64,000 bases of DNA from Nereida sp. MMG025 (GTDB lineage Bacteria; Pseudomonadota; Alphaproteobacteria; Rhodobacterales; Rhodobacteraceae): assembly GCF_021654165.1 (NCBI RefSeq), contig NZ_JAKFZN010000001.1:496001-560000 (forward strand), written 5' to 3'. A program made the position numbers and the translations under genes. This document shows, one piece after another, positions 47,134-58,095 of the stretch. The notes under the pieces are model-generated. The model saw only the letters and a program-made list of their open reading frames with translations, had not been told where the DNA came from and searched no databases. Position 1 is the first letter of the stretch. Each line of letters begins with the position of its first letter.

Positions 47134-48273
47134 ATGGATTTCGCACTCTCCGAAGAACAGACCACGATTTTTGACATGGCCAGCGATTTTGGCCGCACAC
47201 AGATCGCGCCTTTTGCGCAGCAGTGGGAAGCAGAGGGCACCATCCCGAAAGAGCTTTGGCCGCAACTGGCAGAGCTTGGGTTTGGGGGGCTTTATGTATC
47301 AGAAGAGGCTGGAGGTGCGGGGCTGAGCCGTTTGGATGCGACATTGGTGTTCGAGGCGCTTTCGATGGCCTGCCCGTCTGTCGCGGCGTTCCTGTCGATC
47401 CACAATATGTGCGCTAAAATGATCGAGACCTTTGGCTCGGACGTCGTGCGCGAAAAATACCTTGCGCCAGCGATCGGGATGCAGACGTTTTTCAGCTACT
47501 GTCTGACCGAACCGGGATCAGGGTCAGATGCGGCCGCCCTTAAAACCAAGGCTGAGCGCACGAATGAAGGATACGTGCTGAATGGCACCAAAGCGTTCAT
47601 CTCTGGCGGCGGATATTCGGACGCCTACATCGTGATGTGCCGCACAGGAGAGGATGGGCCCAAAGGAGTGTCGGCTGTGATTGTTGATGACGGCGCAGCA
47701 GGGCTGTCCTTTGGTGGCCTGGAAGAAAAAATGGGGTGGCGCAGCCAACCCACCCGCCAAGTCCAGTTAGATAATTGCAATATTTCTTCAGATCAATTGC
47801 TTGGTAAGGAAGGCAAAGGTTTCACTTATGCGATGAAGGGCTTGGATGGCGGGCGTTTGAACATTGCAGCCTGTTCGCTTGGTGCGGCCCAATCCGCCCT
47901 TGATGCGACTGTGCGGTACATGGGCGAGCGTAAGGCCTTTGGTAAATCCATCGACCAGTTCCAAGCGCTGCAATTCCGATTGGCTGATATGGAGATCGAG
48001 CTTCAATCCGCCCGCACCTTCCTGCGCCAAGCGGCTTGGAAACTTGACGCCCAGTCACCCGATGCCACGGCATTCTGCGCCATGGCGAAAAAGCAGGTCA
48101 CAGAGGTCGGCAGCCGCGTCGCGGATCAATGCCTTCAATTACACGGCGGATACGGCTATTTGGCCGACTACGGGATCGAAAAAATCGTGCGGGACTTGCG
48201 GGTTCACCAAATCCTCGAAGGCACGAACGAAATTATGCGCATGATCGTGGCGCGAGGGCTTTTGGCAAAATGA
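47134..48273 (+). CDS. Acyl-CoA dehydrogenase, probable isobutyryl-CoA dehydrogenase
   Basis: FAD enzyme of 379 residues with the acyl-CoA dehydrogenase signatures CLTEPGSGSDAAALKT and QCLQLHGGYGYL, and the C-terminal ILEGTNEIMRMIVARGLL that includes the catalytic Glu region. Coupling (ATGA) to a 3-hydroxyisobutyryl-CoA hydrolase gene points to valine catabolism with isobutyryl-CoA as substrate; short-chain acyl-CoA in general is the alternative. AAGGA precedes the ATG at 47134. Confidence 0.9.
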   Translation: MDFALSEEQTTIFDMASDFGRTQIAPFAQQWEAEGTIPKELWPQLAELGFGGLYVSEEAGGAGLSRLDATLVFEALSMACPSVAAFLSIHNMCAKMIETFGSDVVREKYLAPAIGMQTFFSYCLTEPGSGSDAAALKTKAERTNEGYVLNGTKAFISGGGYSDAYIVMCRTGEDGPKGVSAVIVDDGAAGLSFGGLEEKMGWRSQPTRQVQLDNCNISSDQLLGKEGKGFTYAMKGLDGGRLNIAACSLGAAQSALDATVRYMGERKAFGKSIDQFQALQFRLADMEIELQSARTFLRQAAWKLDAQSPDATAFCAMAKKQVTEVGSRVADQCLQLHGGYGYLADYGIEKIVRDLRVHQILEGTNEIMRMIVARGLLAK

Positions 48274-49304
48274 CAGATATCGACATCCGCATAGAGGGGC
48301 GCGCAGGTCGCATCACTTTAACCCGTCCCCAAGCCCTGAATGCGCTGACTTGGGAGATGTGCCTTGAGATTGAAAAAGCGCTTGGCGCTTGGGCAGAAGA
48401 TGGCGCCGTTGCGTTGGTGATCATTGATGCCGAAGGAGAGCGTGCATTTTGTTCGGGCGGCGACATTGCAGAGATGTATGCCACTGCCAAAGCGGGTGAT
48501 TTCGACTACGGGCGCCGGTTCTGGTCCGATGAATACCGGATGAACCGCGCCTTGTTTCATTTCCCAAAGCCCGTCATCACCTTTCTTCAAGGGTTTACGA
48601 TGGGCGGCGGTGTTGGCGTGGGCTGTCATGGCTCGCACCGTATTGTGTGCGAAAGCAGCCAAATCGCGATGCCCGAATGTGGGATCGGGCTCGTGCCGGA
48701 CGTCGGTGGATCGCTTTTGCTGGCACGCGCAAGGGGCCGGTTGGGCGAGTATCTGGGCACGACCGCCACGCGTATGGACGCCGCCGATGCCATTTATGCG
48801 GAGTTTGCGGATTTCTACATCCCCGAAGCGCATTGGCCGTCACTCAAGCAAGCACTGATTGAAACGGGTGATTGGGAGGCGGTGGACCGAAGTGCCCAGA
48901 CCCCACCCGCCGGCACGCTGGCCCGCCTGCAACCCCATATTGATCGCTATTTTGGTGGCGAAAGCCTCACCGATATCGTGGGTCCGCTGACATTTGTGGA
49001 TAGTGCTTTTGCCACGGAAACCCTGAAAAAGATGGGGCGCAATGATCCGTTGGCGATGGCTGCCACCATCGAGATGATCCACCGCGTGCGCCCTTTTGAT
49101 AGCATCGAAAAAGCACTGGAAACCGAATATCGCTACACGGGCCGCAGTGCTGAAAACGGCAGCTTTATCGAAGGGATCCGCGCAGCGATCATCGACAAGG
49201 ACCGCAGCCCCAACTGGCCGCATACGATAGAAAGCGTGCCTGCCGTAGAAGTGTCCAAAATGCTCATGCCCATCCCGAACGATTGGCCGCAACTGACCTT
49301 TTGA
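48270..49304 (+). CDS. 3-hydroxyisobutyryl-CoA hydrolase (crotonase family)
   Basis: A 344-residue crotonase-fold protein, longer than simple enoyl-CoA hydratases. ERAFCSGGDIAEMY and GFTMGGGVGVGCHGSHRI form the oxyanion hole, with PECGIGLVPDVGGSLLLAR carrying the catalytic Glu and Asp. The C-terminal extension is of the HIBCH type. It releases 3-hydroxyisobutyrate in valine breakdown. The start overlaps the upstream dehydrogenase stop, and the stop abuts the uvrA stop with no space. Confidence 0.9.
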   Translation: MTDIDIRIEGRAGRITLTRPQALNALTWEMCLEIEKALGAWAEDGAVALVIIDAEGERAFCSGGDIAEMYATAKAGDFDYGRRFWSDEYRMNRALFHFPKPVITFLQGFTMGGGVGVGCHGSHRIVCESSQIAMPECGIGLVPDVGGSLLLARARGRLGEYLGTTATRMDAADAIYAEFADFYIPEAHWPSLKQALIETGDWEAVDRSAQTPPAGTLARLQPHIDRYFGGESLTDIVGPLTFVDSAFATETLKKMGRNDPLAMAATIEMIHRVRPFDSIEKALETEYRYTGRSAENGSFIEGIRAAIIDKDRSPNWPHTIESVPAVEVSKMLMPIPNDWPQLTF

Positions 49305-52163
49305 TCACTCAGCCGCCAGCGATTTGGCCTCAAGCATCGGTTTAAGATATTTGCCCGTGTGGGATGCCGCAACTTGGGCCACCTGTTCTGGCGTGCCTTC
49401 GGCCACCACGGTTCCACCACCATCCCCGCCTTCGGGACCAATATCGATGATCCAGTCTGCGGTTTTGACGACATCCAGATTATGCTCAATCACGATCACC
49501 GTGTTGCCGCCTTCGACCAATTCATGCAGCACTTCTAGCAGTTTTCGAACATCTTCGAAGTGCAGACCCGTCGTTGGCTCGTCCAAAATATACAAAGTAC
49601 GACCAGTAGAGCGTTTTGCCAATTCCTTAGAAAGTTTCACCCGCTGCGCTTCCCCCCCTGACAGGGTCGTCGCCTGTTGTCCGACCTTGATATAGCCCAG
49701 ACCCACCCGCATCAGCGCGTCCATCTTTTCTCGAATGCTCGGCACGGCCTTGAAGAACTCCTGCGCGTCCTCAACGGTCATATCCAGCACATCGGCGATG
49801 GATTTGCCCTTAAACCGAATCTCAAGAGTTTCGCGGTTATACCGAGCGCCACGACAGGTTTCGCACTCCACATACACATCAGGTAGAAAATGCATCTCAA
49901 TCTTAATGACACCGTCGCCCTGGCACGCCTCGCAACGCCCGCCCTTGACGTTGAAGCTGAAGCGCCCTGGTTTATAGCCGCGCGCCTTGGCCTCAGGCAG
50001 ACCGGCAAACCAATCACGGATCGGGGTGAACGCACCTGTATACGTCGCAGGATTGCTGCGCGGGGTGCGTCCGATGGGGCGTTGGTCAATGTCGATGACC
50101 TTATCTAAATGTTCGAGACCGCGGATGGTTTCGCAGGGCGCGGGCGTCTGGCGCGCACCGTTTAGTTGCATGGACGCGGTTTTGAACAATGTCTCAATCG
50201 TGAGCGTCGATTTCCCGCCGCCTGATACGCCCGTCACACAGACGAATTTGCCCAACGGGAAATCAACCGTGACGTTTTGCAGGTTGTTGCCAGTGGCCTT
50301 CTTGACCGTGATCTTCTTTTTGTTGCCTTTGCGTCGGTCCGCGCTGAACGGAATTTCGCGGGCTCCCGTAAGATACTGACCTGTCACGCTTTTCTTGTTT
50401 TTGGCGATCTGTGCCGGCGTTCCCTTGGCCACAACATGTCCGCCGTGCACACCTGCACCCGGCCCAATATCAAAGACGTAGTCCGCTTCGCGGATGGCTT
50501 CTTCATCGTGCTCGACCACGATCACGGTATTGCCCTGATCGCGCAGGTTTTTCAGGGTTGTCAAAAGCCGATCATTGTCGCGTTGGTGCAACCCGATGGA
50601 TGGCTCATCCAGAACATAAAGAACACCTGTCAGACCCGATCCAATTTGGCTTGCAAGCCTGATGCGCTGGCTTTCACCGCCCGAAAGCGTGCCCGCATTG
50701 CGCGACAGCGTCAGGTATTCCAAACCAACGTTGTTCAAAAACCCAAGGCGTTCGCGTATTTCCTTGAGAATAGCGCGCGCAATTTCGTTCTTCTGCTTGC
50801 TCAGTTGGCTTGGAACGGTTTCGCACCAGTCAAAGGCATCGCGGATCGACATTTCGACCACCTGCCCCACGTGCAGACCCGCAATTTTTACTGCCAAAGC
50901 CTCGGCCCGCAGACGGTATCCCCCGCAGGTCCCACAGGAGCGATTGTTCTGATAGCGCTCAAATTCTTCGCGGATCCAGCTGCTATCTGTTTCGCGGTAA
51001 CGTCGTTCCATATTCGGGATGACGCCTTCGAAGGTGCGTGTCACCTGATAGACGCGGCCGCCTTCATCATAGCGAAACGGGATTTCCTCGTCTCCAGAAC
51101 CATAGAGAAACACCTGCTGCACCTTTTCAGACAAGTCTTTCCAACGTGCTGATTTGTTGAATTTGTAGTGTTTCGCAATGGCTTCGATCGTTTGCAGGAA
51201 ATAGGGGGACTTGCCTTTGCGCCAAGGCGCCAGTGCGCCATCATAGATTTTCAGCGTTGCATCCGGAACCACCAGCCGCTCGTCAAAAAACAATTCATGG
51301 CCCAGACCATCGCAGTCAGGGCAGGCCCCAAACGGCGCGTTGAACGAAAACAACCGTGGCTCAATTTCGGGGATTGTGAAGCCTGACACGGGACAGGCAA
51401 ATTTTTCCGAAAACGTAATGCGCTCGGGATCGCCCTCGGCAGGGGCCGTTTCCAAAATGGTGATCCCGTCTGCCAGATCGAGTGCTGTGCGAAAGCTGTC
51501 TGCCAGCCGTGTTTCCAGCCCCTCGCGGACGACGATCCGGTCAACGACCACATCGATATCATGGCGGAACTTTTTGTCCAATGTGGGCGGCTCGTCCAAT
51601 TCATAAAACGCGCCATCCACCTTGACGCGCTGGAACCCTTGCTTGCGCAACTCCATGAATTCTTTGCGATATTCGCCTTTGCGGTCCCGAATGATGGGCG
51701 CCAGAAGGTAGCCACGCGTGCCCTCCTCCATCGCCATGACGCGGTCCACCATATCCTGAACTTGCTGCGCCTCAATCGGCTCGCCTGTTGCGGGAGAATA
51801 GGGTGTGCCAACGCGGGCAAACAAAAGCCGCATATAGTCGTAGATTTCTGTCACGGTGCCGACAGTAGAGCGGGGGTTTTTCGACGTCGTTTTTTGCTCA
51901 ATCGAAATAGCAGGCGACAGCCCCGTGATATGATCGACGTCCGGTTTTTCCATCATATCAAGGAATTGACGGGCATAAGCGCTAAGGCTTTCGACATAGC
52001 GGCGCTGCCCTTCGGCATAGATCGTATCGAAGGCAAGGCTGGATTTACCTGAGCCAGACAGTCCCGTGATGACCACCAGCTGATCGCGCGGAATATCAAC
52101 ATCGATGTTCTTGAGATTATGTTCGCGTGCGCCGCGTACTTCGATCTTTTTCAGCTCTGGCAT
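49305..52163 (-). CDS. uvrA: UvrABC excision nuclease subunit A
   Basis: DNA-damage recognition ATPase of nucleotide excision repair, 952 residues. It has two ABC ATPase modules ([15 protein letters not shown] and [15 protein letters not shown], signatures [13 protein letters not shown] and [12 protein letters not shown]) and zinc fingers with CPVSGF...CPDC, CGTCGG and CEACQG...CETCRG. I start at the ATG at 52163 ([16 protein letters not shown]); an ATG four codons upstream (52175) is possible. A LexA-type box lies 66 bp upstream, so it belongs to the SOS regulon here. Confidence 0.97.
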   Translation of the reverse strand: MPELKKIEVRGAREHNLKNIDVDIPRDQLVVITGLSGSGKSSLAFDTIYAEGQRRYVESLSAYARQFLDMMEKPDVDHITGLSPAISIEQKTTSKNPRSTVGTVTEIYDYMRLLFARVGTPYSPATGEPIEAQQVQDMVDRVMAMEEGTRGYLLAPIIRDRKGEYRKEFMELRKQGFQRVKVDGAFYELDEPPTLDKKFRHDIDVVVDRIVVREGLETRLADSFRTALDLADGITILETAPAEGDPERITFSEKFACPVSGFTIPEIEPRLFSFNAPFGACPDCDGLGHELFFDERLVVPDATLKIYDGALAPWRKGKSPYFLQTIEAIAKHYKFNKSARWKDLSEKVQQVFLYGSGDEEIPFRYDEGGRVYQVTRTFEGVIPNMERRYRETDSSWIREEFERYQNNRSCGTCGGYRLRAEALAVKIAGLHVGQVVEMSIRDAFDWCETVPSQLSKQKNEIARAILKEIRERLGFLNNVGLEYLTLSRNAGTLSGGESQRIRLASQIGSGLTGVLYVLDEPSIGLHQRDNDRLLTTLKNLRDQGNTVIVVEHDEEAIREADYVFDIGPGAGVHGGHVVAKGTPAQIAKNKKSVTGQYLTGAREIPFSADRRKGNKKKITVKKATGNNLQNVTVDFPLGKFVCVTGVSGGGKSTLTIETLFKTASMQLNGARQTPAPCETIRGLEHLDKVIDIDQRPIGRTPRSNPATYTGAFTPIRDWFAGLPEAKARGYKPGRFSFNVKGGRCEACQGDGVIKIEMHFLPDVYVECETCRGARYNRETLEIRFKGKSIADVLDMTVEDAQEFFKAVPSIREKMDALMRVGLGYIKVGQQATTLSGGEAQRVKLSKELAKRSTGRTLYILDEPTTGLHFEDVRKLLEVLHELVEGGNTVIVIEHNLDVVKTADWIIDIGPEGGDGGGTVVAEGTPEQVAQVAASHTGKYLKPMLEAKSLAAE

Positions 52164-52228
52164 GTCGCCCCCCATGGCTCTTAGGTCTTACATAGGCGGC
52201 CAAAGGGGCATGGCCAAGGGAAAATTGC

Positions 52229-52243
52229 GAACGAAAGAGGAAC
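52229..52243 (-). promoter_or_regulatory. SOS box upstream of uvrA
   Basis: GAAC-GAAAGAG-GAAC on the plus strand (GTTC-N7-GTTC on the uvrA strand), an exact match to the alphaproteobacterial LexA site. It lies between the MFS gene stop (52250) and uvrA and has the same spacing as the lexA box at 10.9 kb. Confidence 0.82.
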
Positions 52244-52249
52244 GCCCGC

Positions 52250-53383
52250 CTATTGCTGACGCGAAAGCGCCCACCACATCACGCAGACCAGCCCCAAGCC
52301 GATCAAACATGCCAGTAGCGTGACACTCCACAGCCCCGAAAGCCCGCCTGCTGACAGCGCAAGCGCAAAGATCGGCGTGCCTGATGACGTTCCGATGTTG
52401 CCCATCTGTGCCAAGACACCCGACGCGCGTGCGCGGTCTTTCGTCGAGGCGTTCAAATGGGGAATTGCCGCGAAACAGGCCCCCGGAATTAGGCCCATCA
52501 GCGCGAAAAGAGGGGCCAGCACCCAAAGACCACCCCACATGGCAATGAGGACGCACACGATGGTTAAGACAAAGCCCAGACCAGCCAGAATATAGGGGTG
52601 GATCCAGCGCGCTAACCAGCCTGCCCCGAACGTGCCAATCAGGCTGAAAAGCGGCAACCACGTCCCCAAGGACGGCTTGCCAAGCTCGATAGGCAGAAAC
52701 GTCAGCAAAGCGATGTAGATCAAGGTATAAAACACAAAGGCCATCGCGGGCGCTGCAATGCGGGCAGATGAATAAGCGCGCTTATGGGCTTGGATGGGTT
52801 CGATGACCGCCGGTTCGCGTTCTATCGATGGGATGCGCCACATCAGGACAAGGGCCATAATTGCAAGGCCAACCCCGTGGCTCAGAAAGACGCCAGACAC
52901 CCCGATCATCGCGATCAGCGCCGGTAAAATGGCAGCCAGAATTGCAAATGATACCCCGAAGAACATCGCCCAAATGCTCATGGCGATGGCGCGGTGCGCA
53001 TCATTGGCCGCCGCGGCCATGATGGGTGGTGCCGCCACCACAATCGCCAGATGAGAAACCCCCTCAAAAAGGCGCAGCACAAACAAAACGGGTAAGTCCG
53101 GCAAAAGGCTTTGGGCCAAGGACAAGGCCGCGCCAAGCCAAATTGCCACCAAAAGCACTGTTTTCAGTCCGTATTTCGCAGCAACGGCACCAGCGATCAC
53201 CCCAAACGCAATACCGATCAGGCCAACCATCGACACAAGCGGCGCCACGCTTGCCATACCAGTGTCGTAGTGCGCAGCCAGATCGGGCAGCAGAAGTGAC
53301 ACCTTGCCGAACTGCGCCGCAGCAAACAGCCCAAGAATGAAGATAAGGCCTACCAGCAGCCAGTCTGTTTGCGTCCGTTCCAT
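52250..53383 (-). CDS. MFS transporter
   Basis: A 377-residue membrane protein with about twelve hydrophobic helices and the MFS layout (first half ends near residue 195 with a polar loop EREPAVIEPIQAHKRAYS). Substrate unknown. I start at the ATG at 53383 (MERTQTDWLLVGLIF); a GTG three codons upstream is possible. It is just upstream of the uvrA SOS box in a separate unit. Confidence 0.88.
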   Translation of the reverse strand: MERTQTDWLLVGLIFILGLFAAAQFGKVSLLLPDLAAHYDTGMASVAPLVSMVGLIGIAFGVIAGAVAAKYGLKTVLLVAIWLGAALSLAQSLLPDLPVLFVLRLFEGVSHLAIVVAAPPIMAAAANDAHRAIAMSIWAMFFGVSFAILAAILPALIAMIGVSGVFLSHGVGLAIMALVLMWRIPSIEREPAVIEPIQAHKRAYSSARIAAPAMAFVFYTLIYIALLTFLPIELGKPSLGTWLPLFSLIGTFGAGWLARWIHPYILAGLGFVLTIVCVLIAMWGGLWVLAPLFALMGLIPGACFAAIPHLNASTKDRARASGVLAQMGNIGTSSGTPIFALALSAGGLSGLWSVTLLACLIGLGLVCVMWWALSRQQ

Positions 53384-53450
53384 GCGCCCCACATGACAAG
53401 GGCGGCTGCTTTACGCAACCGCCCCTTTGTCTTTCGCGCGTATTTACGGA

Positions 53451-54848
53451 TCACATGTGAATGACGCGGTCGTATGCGTCCAGCACACTTTCGTGCATCA
53501 TTTCGGACAGTGTTGGATGGGGGAATACGGTTTCCATCAGATCTTCTTCTGTGGTCTCAAGCTTGCGCCCGATCACATAGCCCTGGATCATCTCGGTCAC
53601 CTCGGCACCAACCATATGCGCGCCCAAAAGCTCGCCCGTTTTGGCGTCAAAAATGGTTTTAACCATACCCTCAGGCTCGCCCAAGGCAATCGCCTTGCCA
53701 TTGCCGATAAAGGGGAAGCGACCGACCTTGATATCAAACCCAAGCTCTTTCGCTTTTGCTTCGGTATAGCCCACGCTTGCAACTTGTGGATGGCAGTAGG
53801 TGCACCCTGCAATGCTTTCGGGTTTAACCGCATGAACATTGTTTTTGCCAGCAATCAAATCAGCAACCATCACACCTTCGTGGCTGGCCTTATGCGCCAG
53901 CCAAGGTGCGCCAGCGATGTCACCAATCGCAAAGAGGCCATCAACACCGGTTCGGCAGAATTCATCTGTGACCACATGGGTGCGATCAATTTTGACGCCC
54001 AATGCTTCAAGGCCAAGCCCTTCCACATTTCCAACAATTCCGACCGCCGAAATGACCGTATCAAATTCGATTTTTTCAACTTTGCCATTTTTCTCGATAT
54101 GCGCCGTTACCTTGCCCTTACCGCGATCAAGCTGTTTGACCATGGCTTTTTCCATGATCTTCATGCCTTGTTTTTCAAAGGCCTTCTTGGCGAAAGCGCT
54201 GATTTCAGCATCTTCGACAGGCAGCACACGGTCCATGACTTCGACAACCGTCGTGTCGGCACCAAGCGTGTTATAGAAGCTGGCAAATTCAATCCCAATC
54301 GCCCCTGATCCGATGACAAGCAGCTTTTTGGGCATGCGCGGCGGGGTCAGCGCGGTGCGATATGTCCAGACCAGATCCCCATCCGCTTCCAAGCCAGGCA
54401 ATTCGCGTGCGCGTGCACCGGTGGCCAAGACGATATTCTTGGCACTCAGGTCTTCTCGGCCTTTGTCGGTTTTGACGCTGACCTTACCTTTGGCAGGGAT
54501 TGTTGCCTCGCCCATGATGACAGTGACTTTGTTTTTCTTGAGCAGATGGCCAATACCGCCGGACAGTTGCCCTGCCACACCACGCGAGCGCTTGACGACC
54601 GCGTCAAGATCATAGTCGATACCGCTGGCCTTGAGGCCGAAGTCTTTGGCGCGGTGCATCAGGTGAAACACCTCGGAGCTGCGCAGCATCGCTTTGGTCG
54701 GGATACACCCCCAGTTCAGGCAGATGCCGCCAAGGTTTTCACGCTCGATCACGCAGACATTCATCCCAAGCTGTGCGCCGCGGATGGCCGCAACATAGCC
54801 GCCGGGGCCCGCACCAATTACAATAAGATCAAAGGATTTAGTTGCCAT
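53451..54848 (-). CDS. lpdA: Dihydrolipoamide dehydrogenase (E3)
   Basis: Flavin disulfide reductase of 465 residues that reoxidises lipoyl groups of 2-oxoacid dehydrogenase complexes or the glycine cleavage system. FAD motif GAGPGGYVAA, redox-active Cys43 and Cys48 in GGICLNWGCIPTKAM, NAD motif VIGSGAIGIEFASF and the C-terminal HPHPTLSEMMHE with the catalytic His-Glu pair. The start at 54848 is fixed by MATKSFDLIVIGAGPGG. No E1/E2 genes are adjacent, so which complex it serves is open. Confidence 0.95.
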   Translation of the reverse strand: MATKSFDLIVIGAGPGGYVAAIRGAQLGMNVCVIERENLGGICLNWGCIPTKAMLRSSEVFHLMHRAKDFGLKASGIDYDLDAVVKRSRGVAGQLSGGIGHLLKKNKVTVIMGEATIPAKGKVSVKTDKGREDLSAKNIVLATGARARELPGLEADGDLVWTYRTALTPPRMPKKLLVIGSGAIGIEFASFYNTLGADTTVVEVMDRVLPVEDAEISAFAKKAFEKQGMKIMEKAMVKQLDRGKGKVTAHIEKNGKVEKIEFDTVISAVGIVGNVEGLGLEALGVKIDRTHVVTDEFCRTGVDGLFAIGDIAGAPWLAHKASHEGVMVADLIAGKNNVHAVKPESIAGCTYCHPQVASVGYTEAKAKELGFDIKVGRFPFIGNGKAIALGEPEGMVKTIFDAKTGELLGAHMVGAEVTEMIQGYVIGRKLETTEEDLMETVFPHPTLSEMMHESVLDAYDRVIHM

Positions 54849-54971
54849 GAAAGTCAGTCCTCGCAGGTCATCACAAAAGTAGTTTAGCGTTAAACTATTA
54901 TTTGTCAGATATGCAAAGGAATTGCACCCGCGCAAAGTGACGCGGATGCATGGTATCGCTGATACGCGGGT

Positions 54972-55544
54972 TTAGGCCTGCAACTGTTGAAGCGTCTGGC
55001 CGTAACCGCCCTCTTCGATGAAGGCTTCTTCATGGGCTGTGAACGCCCGCTCCAGAGCATCGTTGCGATAGGGGAAGCGCCCGAAACGTCGGATCACTTC
55101 GCGGTGCGCACGGGCGTGAAGCAGGTTGTCTGCGCCCGTGTCCGGCATGCGTGTCAGCACCAGCCGCACAGAGCGTTCCTGATCGCACAGATTTTCGGAA
55201 TGCATCAGTGGCAGATAAAAGAACTGTCGCGCAGGCTCATCAATGCGCATGTCCCACCCTTTGTCGATCCCTGCCTTAGCGGCGGCCAGTCCCTGACGAT
55301 CGCTGGCAAAGGCCTGAGCCGAACCGCGGAACATGTTGCGCGAAAACTGATCGGCCAGAATGATGTAAGCCAAGGTGCCTGATGGATACGTCAGCCACAT
55401 GGACATGCCGCCGTCCATCAGCTCGTTCCATGCCGTTCGGAATTTAAGGGTAATTTCCGCGTCCAGCACCTCGCCGCCCGCATACCACCCTTTGGGACCG
55501 ATTTCGTCGATCCAATAGGCCAGAACGTCCTCAGGTTTTGTCAT
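54972..55544 (-). CDS. DUF924 family protein
   Basis: A 190-residue soluble, helical protein with the DUF924 features: YWIDEIGPKGWYAGG, then ADQFSRNMFRGSAQAFASD and FFYLPLMHSENLCDQERSV. Tetratricopeptide-like helices are expected; function unknown. AAAGGAAG precedes the ATG at 55544. The frame is open further upstream, but that part is not supported. Confidence 0.88.
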   Translation of the reverse strand: MTKPEDVLAYWIDEIGPKGWYAGGEVLDAEITLKFRTAWNELMDGGMSMWLTYPSGTLAYIILADQFSRNMFRGSAQAFASDRQGLAAAKAGIDKGWDMRIDEPARQFFYLPLMHSENLCDQERSVRLVLTRMPDTGADNLLHARAHREVIRRFGRFPYRNDALERAFTAHEEAFIEEGGYGQTLQQLQA

Positions 55545-55655
55545 CTCGCTTCCTTTCGCGATTGGACATGATAACTCAAGGTTAAGCGTGTCTGGGAGCA
55601 ACGCAAGAGCGCTGAGCGACACGTTTTGCTGCATTTTGACACATTTATGCAGGTT

Positions 55656-56927
55656 TTAGTCGCCTGAAATGCCGTCGGATGCGTCTTCCAACTCTGTTTC
55701 GATGTAGTATTCCTGTGCGACTTCCACCGCAACGGGGCTGGTTGTGGCAAGGATAGGCGCATAGGATACCATGTCTTCGACCTCGGTGGTCGAGGCGCGC
55801 TGCGTCATACGGTAGGCGGCGTAAAACGCCAGCCCAATCATCAGCAACGCGACAAACAAAAAGAACGCCTCTGGCCCGATCACCCCCATCATCCACCCCA
55901 CGACAAGCGGCCCTGCAATCGCGCCCACGCCGTTAATAAAGACAAGCCCGCCACTGGCCGCAGCCATGTCCTCATGCTCTAAAAAGTCGTTGGTGTAGGC
56001 GAGCAACAGCGCATAAAGCGGGTTGGACATGCCGCCGATGATAAAGGCCGAGACCAGCAAAATAGTGAAGTTCTGATCGAACAGATAAGCAAGCACCCCT
56101 GCCCCACCGCCAATCGCCGACACTGCGAAAATCAATAGGCGGCGGTCCATCCTGTCTGAAATCCAGCCAATCGGATATTGCAGCAACAATGCCCCGATAT
56201 AGATCGATGAGACAAAGGCCGAGATTTGACCAACGCTCAGCCCACGCTCTGTCCCGTAGACAGCCGCCATGCCGAATTGCGCCGCAAAGACCCCGCCAAG
56301 CAGGACCATGCCGATGCATCCCAAAGGCGAGATGCCATATAACTCTCGCAAGGTCATGGGTTTGGTGGCCTCAAACGCAGGTGTCGGACTGATCGACAGC
56401 AAAATGGGCGCAAAGCTGATCGAGACCAAAACAGACGGCACGATGAACAAGATAAACCCAGACGGGTCGCCAAGCACCAATAGCCCCTGGGCAGACACAA
56501 TCCCGAACATTTGCACGATCATGTAAAGTGACAATGCTTGGCCGCGATGTTCGTTATCGGTTGAGTTATTCAGCCAGCTTTCCGCGGTTACATAGACCGC
56601 AGAAAAACAAAACCCGATGATCACCCGCCCAAACGTCCACAGCAAAATGCTTGGGAAGGCGGGATAGAGGATCAACACCGCTGATATCAAACTGCCAAGG
56701 GCCGCAAAGACGCGCACGTGCCCGACCCGACGGATCATTTCCGGTGCCAGTTTCGACCCCCCCAGAAAGCCCACAAAATAGGCCGACATCACCACGGACA
56801 TCTCGAAGGTGCCAAAGTCTTCCAGCCCCCCACGGATGCCAAGCAACGTGCCTTGCACGCCATTGCCAACCATCAGCAACATCATCCCCAGAAGGAGCGC
56901 CCAAGAGCTTTTGAGGACTTCAAGCAT
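55656..56927 (-). CDS. MFS transporter, YcaD-like
   Basis: A 423-residue MFS protein with twelve hydrophobic helices (GTLLGIRGGLEDF and RVIIGFCFSAVYVTAESWLNN typical of the YcaD branch) and a C-terminal cytoplasmic tail of about 50 polar, acidic residues (VAQEYYIETELEDASDGISGD). Substrate unknown. It stands alone between the DUF924 gene and queA. Confidence 0.88.
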   Translation of the reverse strand: MLEVLKSSWALLLGMMLLMVGNGVQGTLLGIRGGLEDFGTFEMSVVMSAYFVGFLGGSKLAPEMIRRVGHVRVFAALGSLISAVLILYPAFPSILLWTFGRVIIGFCFSAVYVTAESWLNNSTDNEHRGQALSLYMIVQMFGIVSAQGLLVLGDPSGFILFIVPSVLVSISFAPILLSISPTPAFEATKPMTLRELYGISPLGCIGMVLLGGVFAAQFGMAAVYGTERGLSVGQISAFVSSIYIGALLLQYPIGWISDRMDRRLLIFAVSAIGGGAGVLAYLFDQNFTILLVSAFIIGGMSNPLYALLLAYTNDFLEHEDMAAASGGLVFINGVGAIAGPLVVGWMMGVIGPEAFFLFVALLMIGLAFYAAYRMTQRASTTEVEDMVSYAPILATTSPVAVEVAQEYYIETELEDASDGISGD

Positions 56928-57021
56928 TGCTATCTCCGTTCGATCCTTTGGTTAGCCCTATCAGCGGACCGCACCCTGCGTCACCCGTAGGTGCGACACA
57001 GCGATGCCGTTTCCAGACACT

Positions 57022-58083
57022 TCATTCGATTTCGGGCAATAGCAAAGAGCTGTCGCCATAGCTGAAAAAGCGATATCGCTCTGCGATCGCATGCGCGTAA
57101 ATGGATTTGATACGGTCGCAGCCCATCAGCGCCGATACAAGCATCATCAACGTAGATTTTGGCAAATGGAAATTGGTCATCAAACCGTCGGCAACCTTAA
57201 AGTCGAAGCCCGGTGTGATGAAGATATCGGTCTCGCCTGTCCAGTGGGTGATCTGGCCTGTCTGTGCCGCGGCACTTTCGATCAGCCGCAAGGCGGTGGT
57301 GCCCACTGGAATGACGCGGCCTCCCGCCGCTTTGGTTGCGTTGATTTGGGCTGCCGCATCAGGGCTCACCTGCCCCCACTCTGCGTGCATCTTATGATCG
57401 GTGATGTCATCAACCTTGACTGGCAGGAATGTGCCCGCGCCCACGTGTAGCGTTACTTCGGTGAAGGCCACGCCCATATCCGCGATTTGGCGCAACAAAT
57501 CTTCATCAAAATGAAGGCTGGCTGTGGGGGCCGCAACCGCACCCGAATGGCGGGCAAACACCGTTTGATAGTCGTGTTTATCCTGATCGTCGGCTTTTCG
57601 CTTGGCCTCAATATAAGGGGGCAAGGGCATGGCACCCGCCGCATTTAGCGCAGCGTCAAAGTCATCGCCTGCAAGGTTGAAAGACAAAATGGCTTGCCCA
57701 TCCACTTTTCCTTCGACCACCGCCTCCAAGTCGTCGGTAAACCTGATGGTTTCGCCCTCGTTTACCTTTTTGAGCGGTTTGACCAAGGCTGACCACCCGC
57801 CGTGCGGTTGGGGTGTCAGCAAGGTCACTTCAATTTTGGCGGCCACAGGGCCTTGGCCGCTATCACGGGTCCGCGTCCCCGTCAGCCGTGCGGGAATGAC
57901 TTTGGTGTTGTTCAGGATCAGCCTGTCGCCCGACCGTAAAAACTTTGGCAGATCAAAGACTTGCGCATCAATGACGTTACTTGGACCGCTTGCAACCAAC
58001 AACTTGGCATGCGTGCGCGGCTGTGCGGGTCGCGTCGCGATCAGGTGATCTGGCAGATCAAAATCAAAGTCGGACAGTTTCAT
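57022..58083 (-). CDS. queA: S-adenosylmethionine:tRNA ribosyltransferase-isomerase
   Basis: Makes epoxyqueuosine at the wobble position of GUN-decoding tRNAs, using SAM as ribosyl donor. The 353-residue protein has [16 protein letters not shown] at the start and the [21 protein letters not shown] and [24 protein letters not shown] motifs of the family. It is 12 bp downstream of the AsmA-like gene on the same strand. Other queuosine genes are not in the window. Confidence 0.96.
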   Translation of the reverse strand: MKLSDFDFDLPDHLIATRPAQPRTHAKLLVASGPSNVIDAQVFDLPKFLRSGDRLILNNTKVIPARLTGTRTRDSGQGPVAAKIEVTLLTPQPHGGWSALVKPLKKVNEGETIRFTDDLEAVVEGKVDGQAILSFNLAGDDFDAALNAAGAMPLPPYIEAKRKADDQDKHDYQTVFARHSGAVAAPTASLHFDEDLLRQIADMGVAFTEVTLHVGAGTFLPVKVDDITDHKMHAEWGQVSPDAAAQINATKAAGGRVIPVGTTALRLIESAAAQTGQITHWTGETDIFITPGFDFKVADGLMTNFHLPKSTLMMLVSALMGCDRIKSIYAHAIAERYRFFSYGDSSLLLPEIE

Positions 58084-58095
58084 ATTCGCAAAGTC

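Noticed and set aside
49305-52163. Unusual Walker [10 protein letters not shown] in the second UvrA module
   Set aside because: The GGGKST variant is what I expect from alphaproteobacterial UvrA and all other motifs are intact, so it is not a defect.
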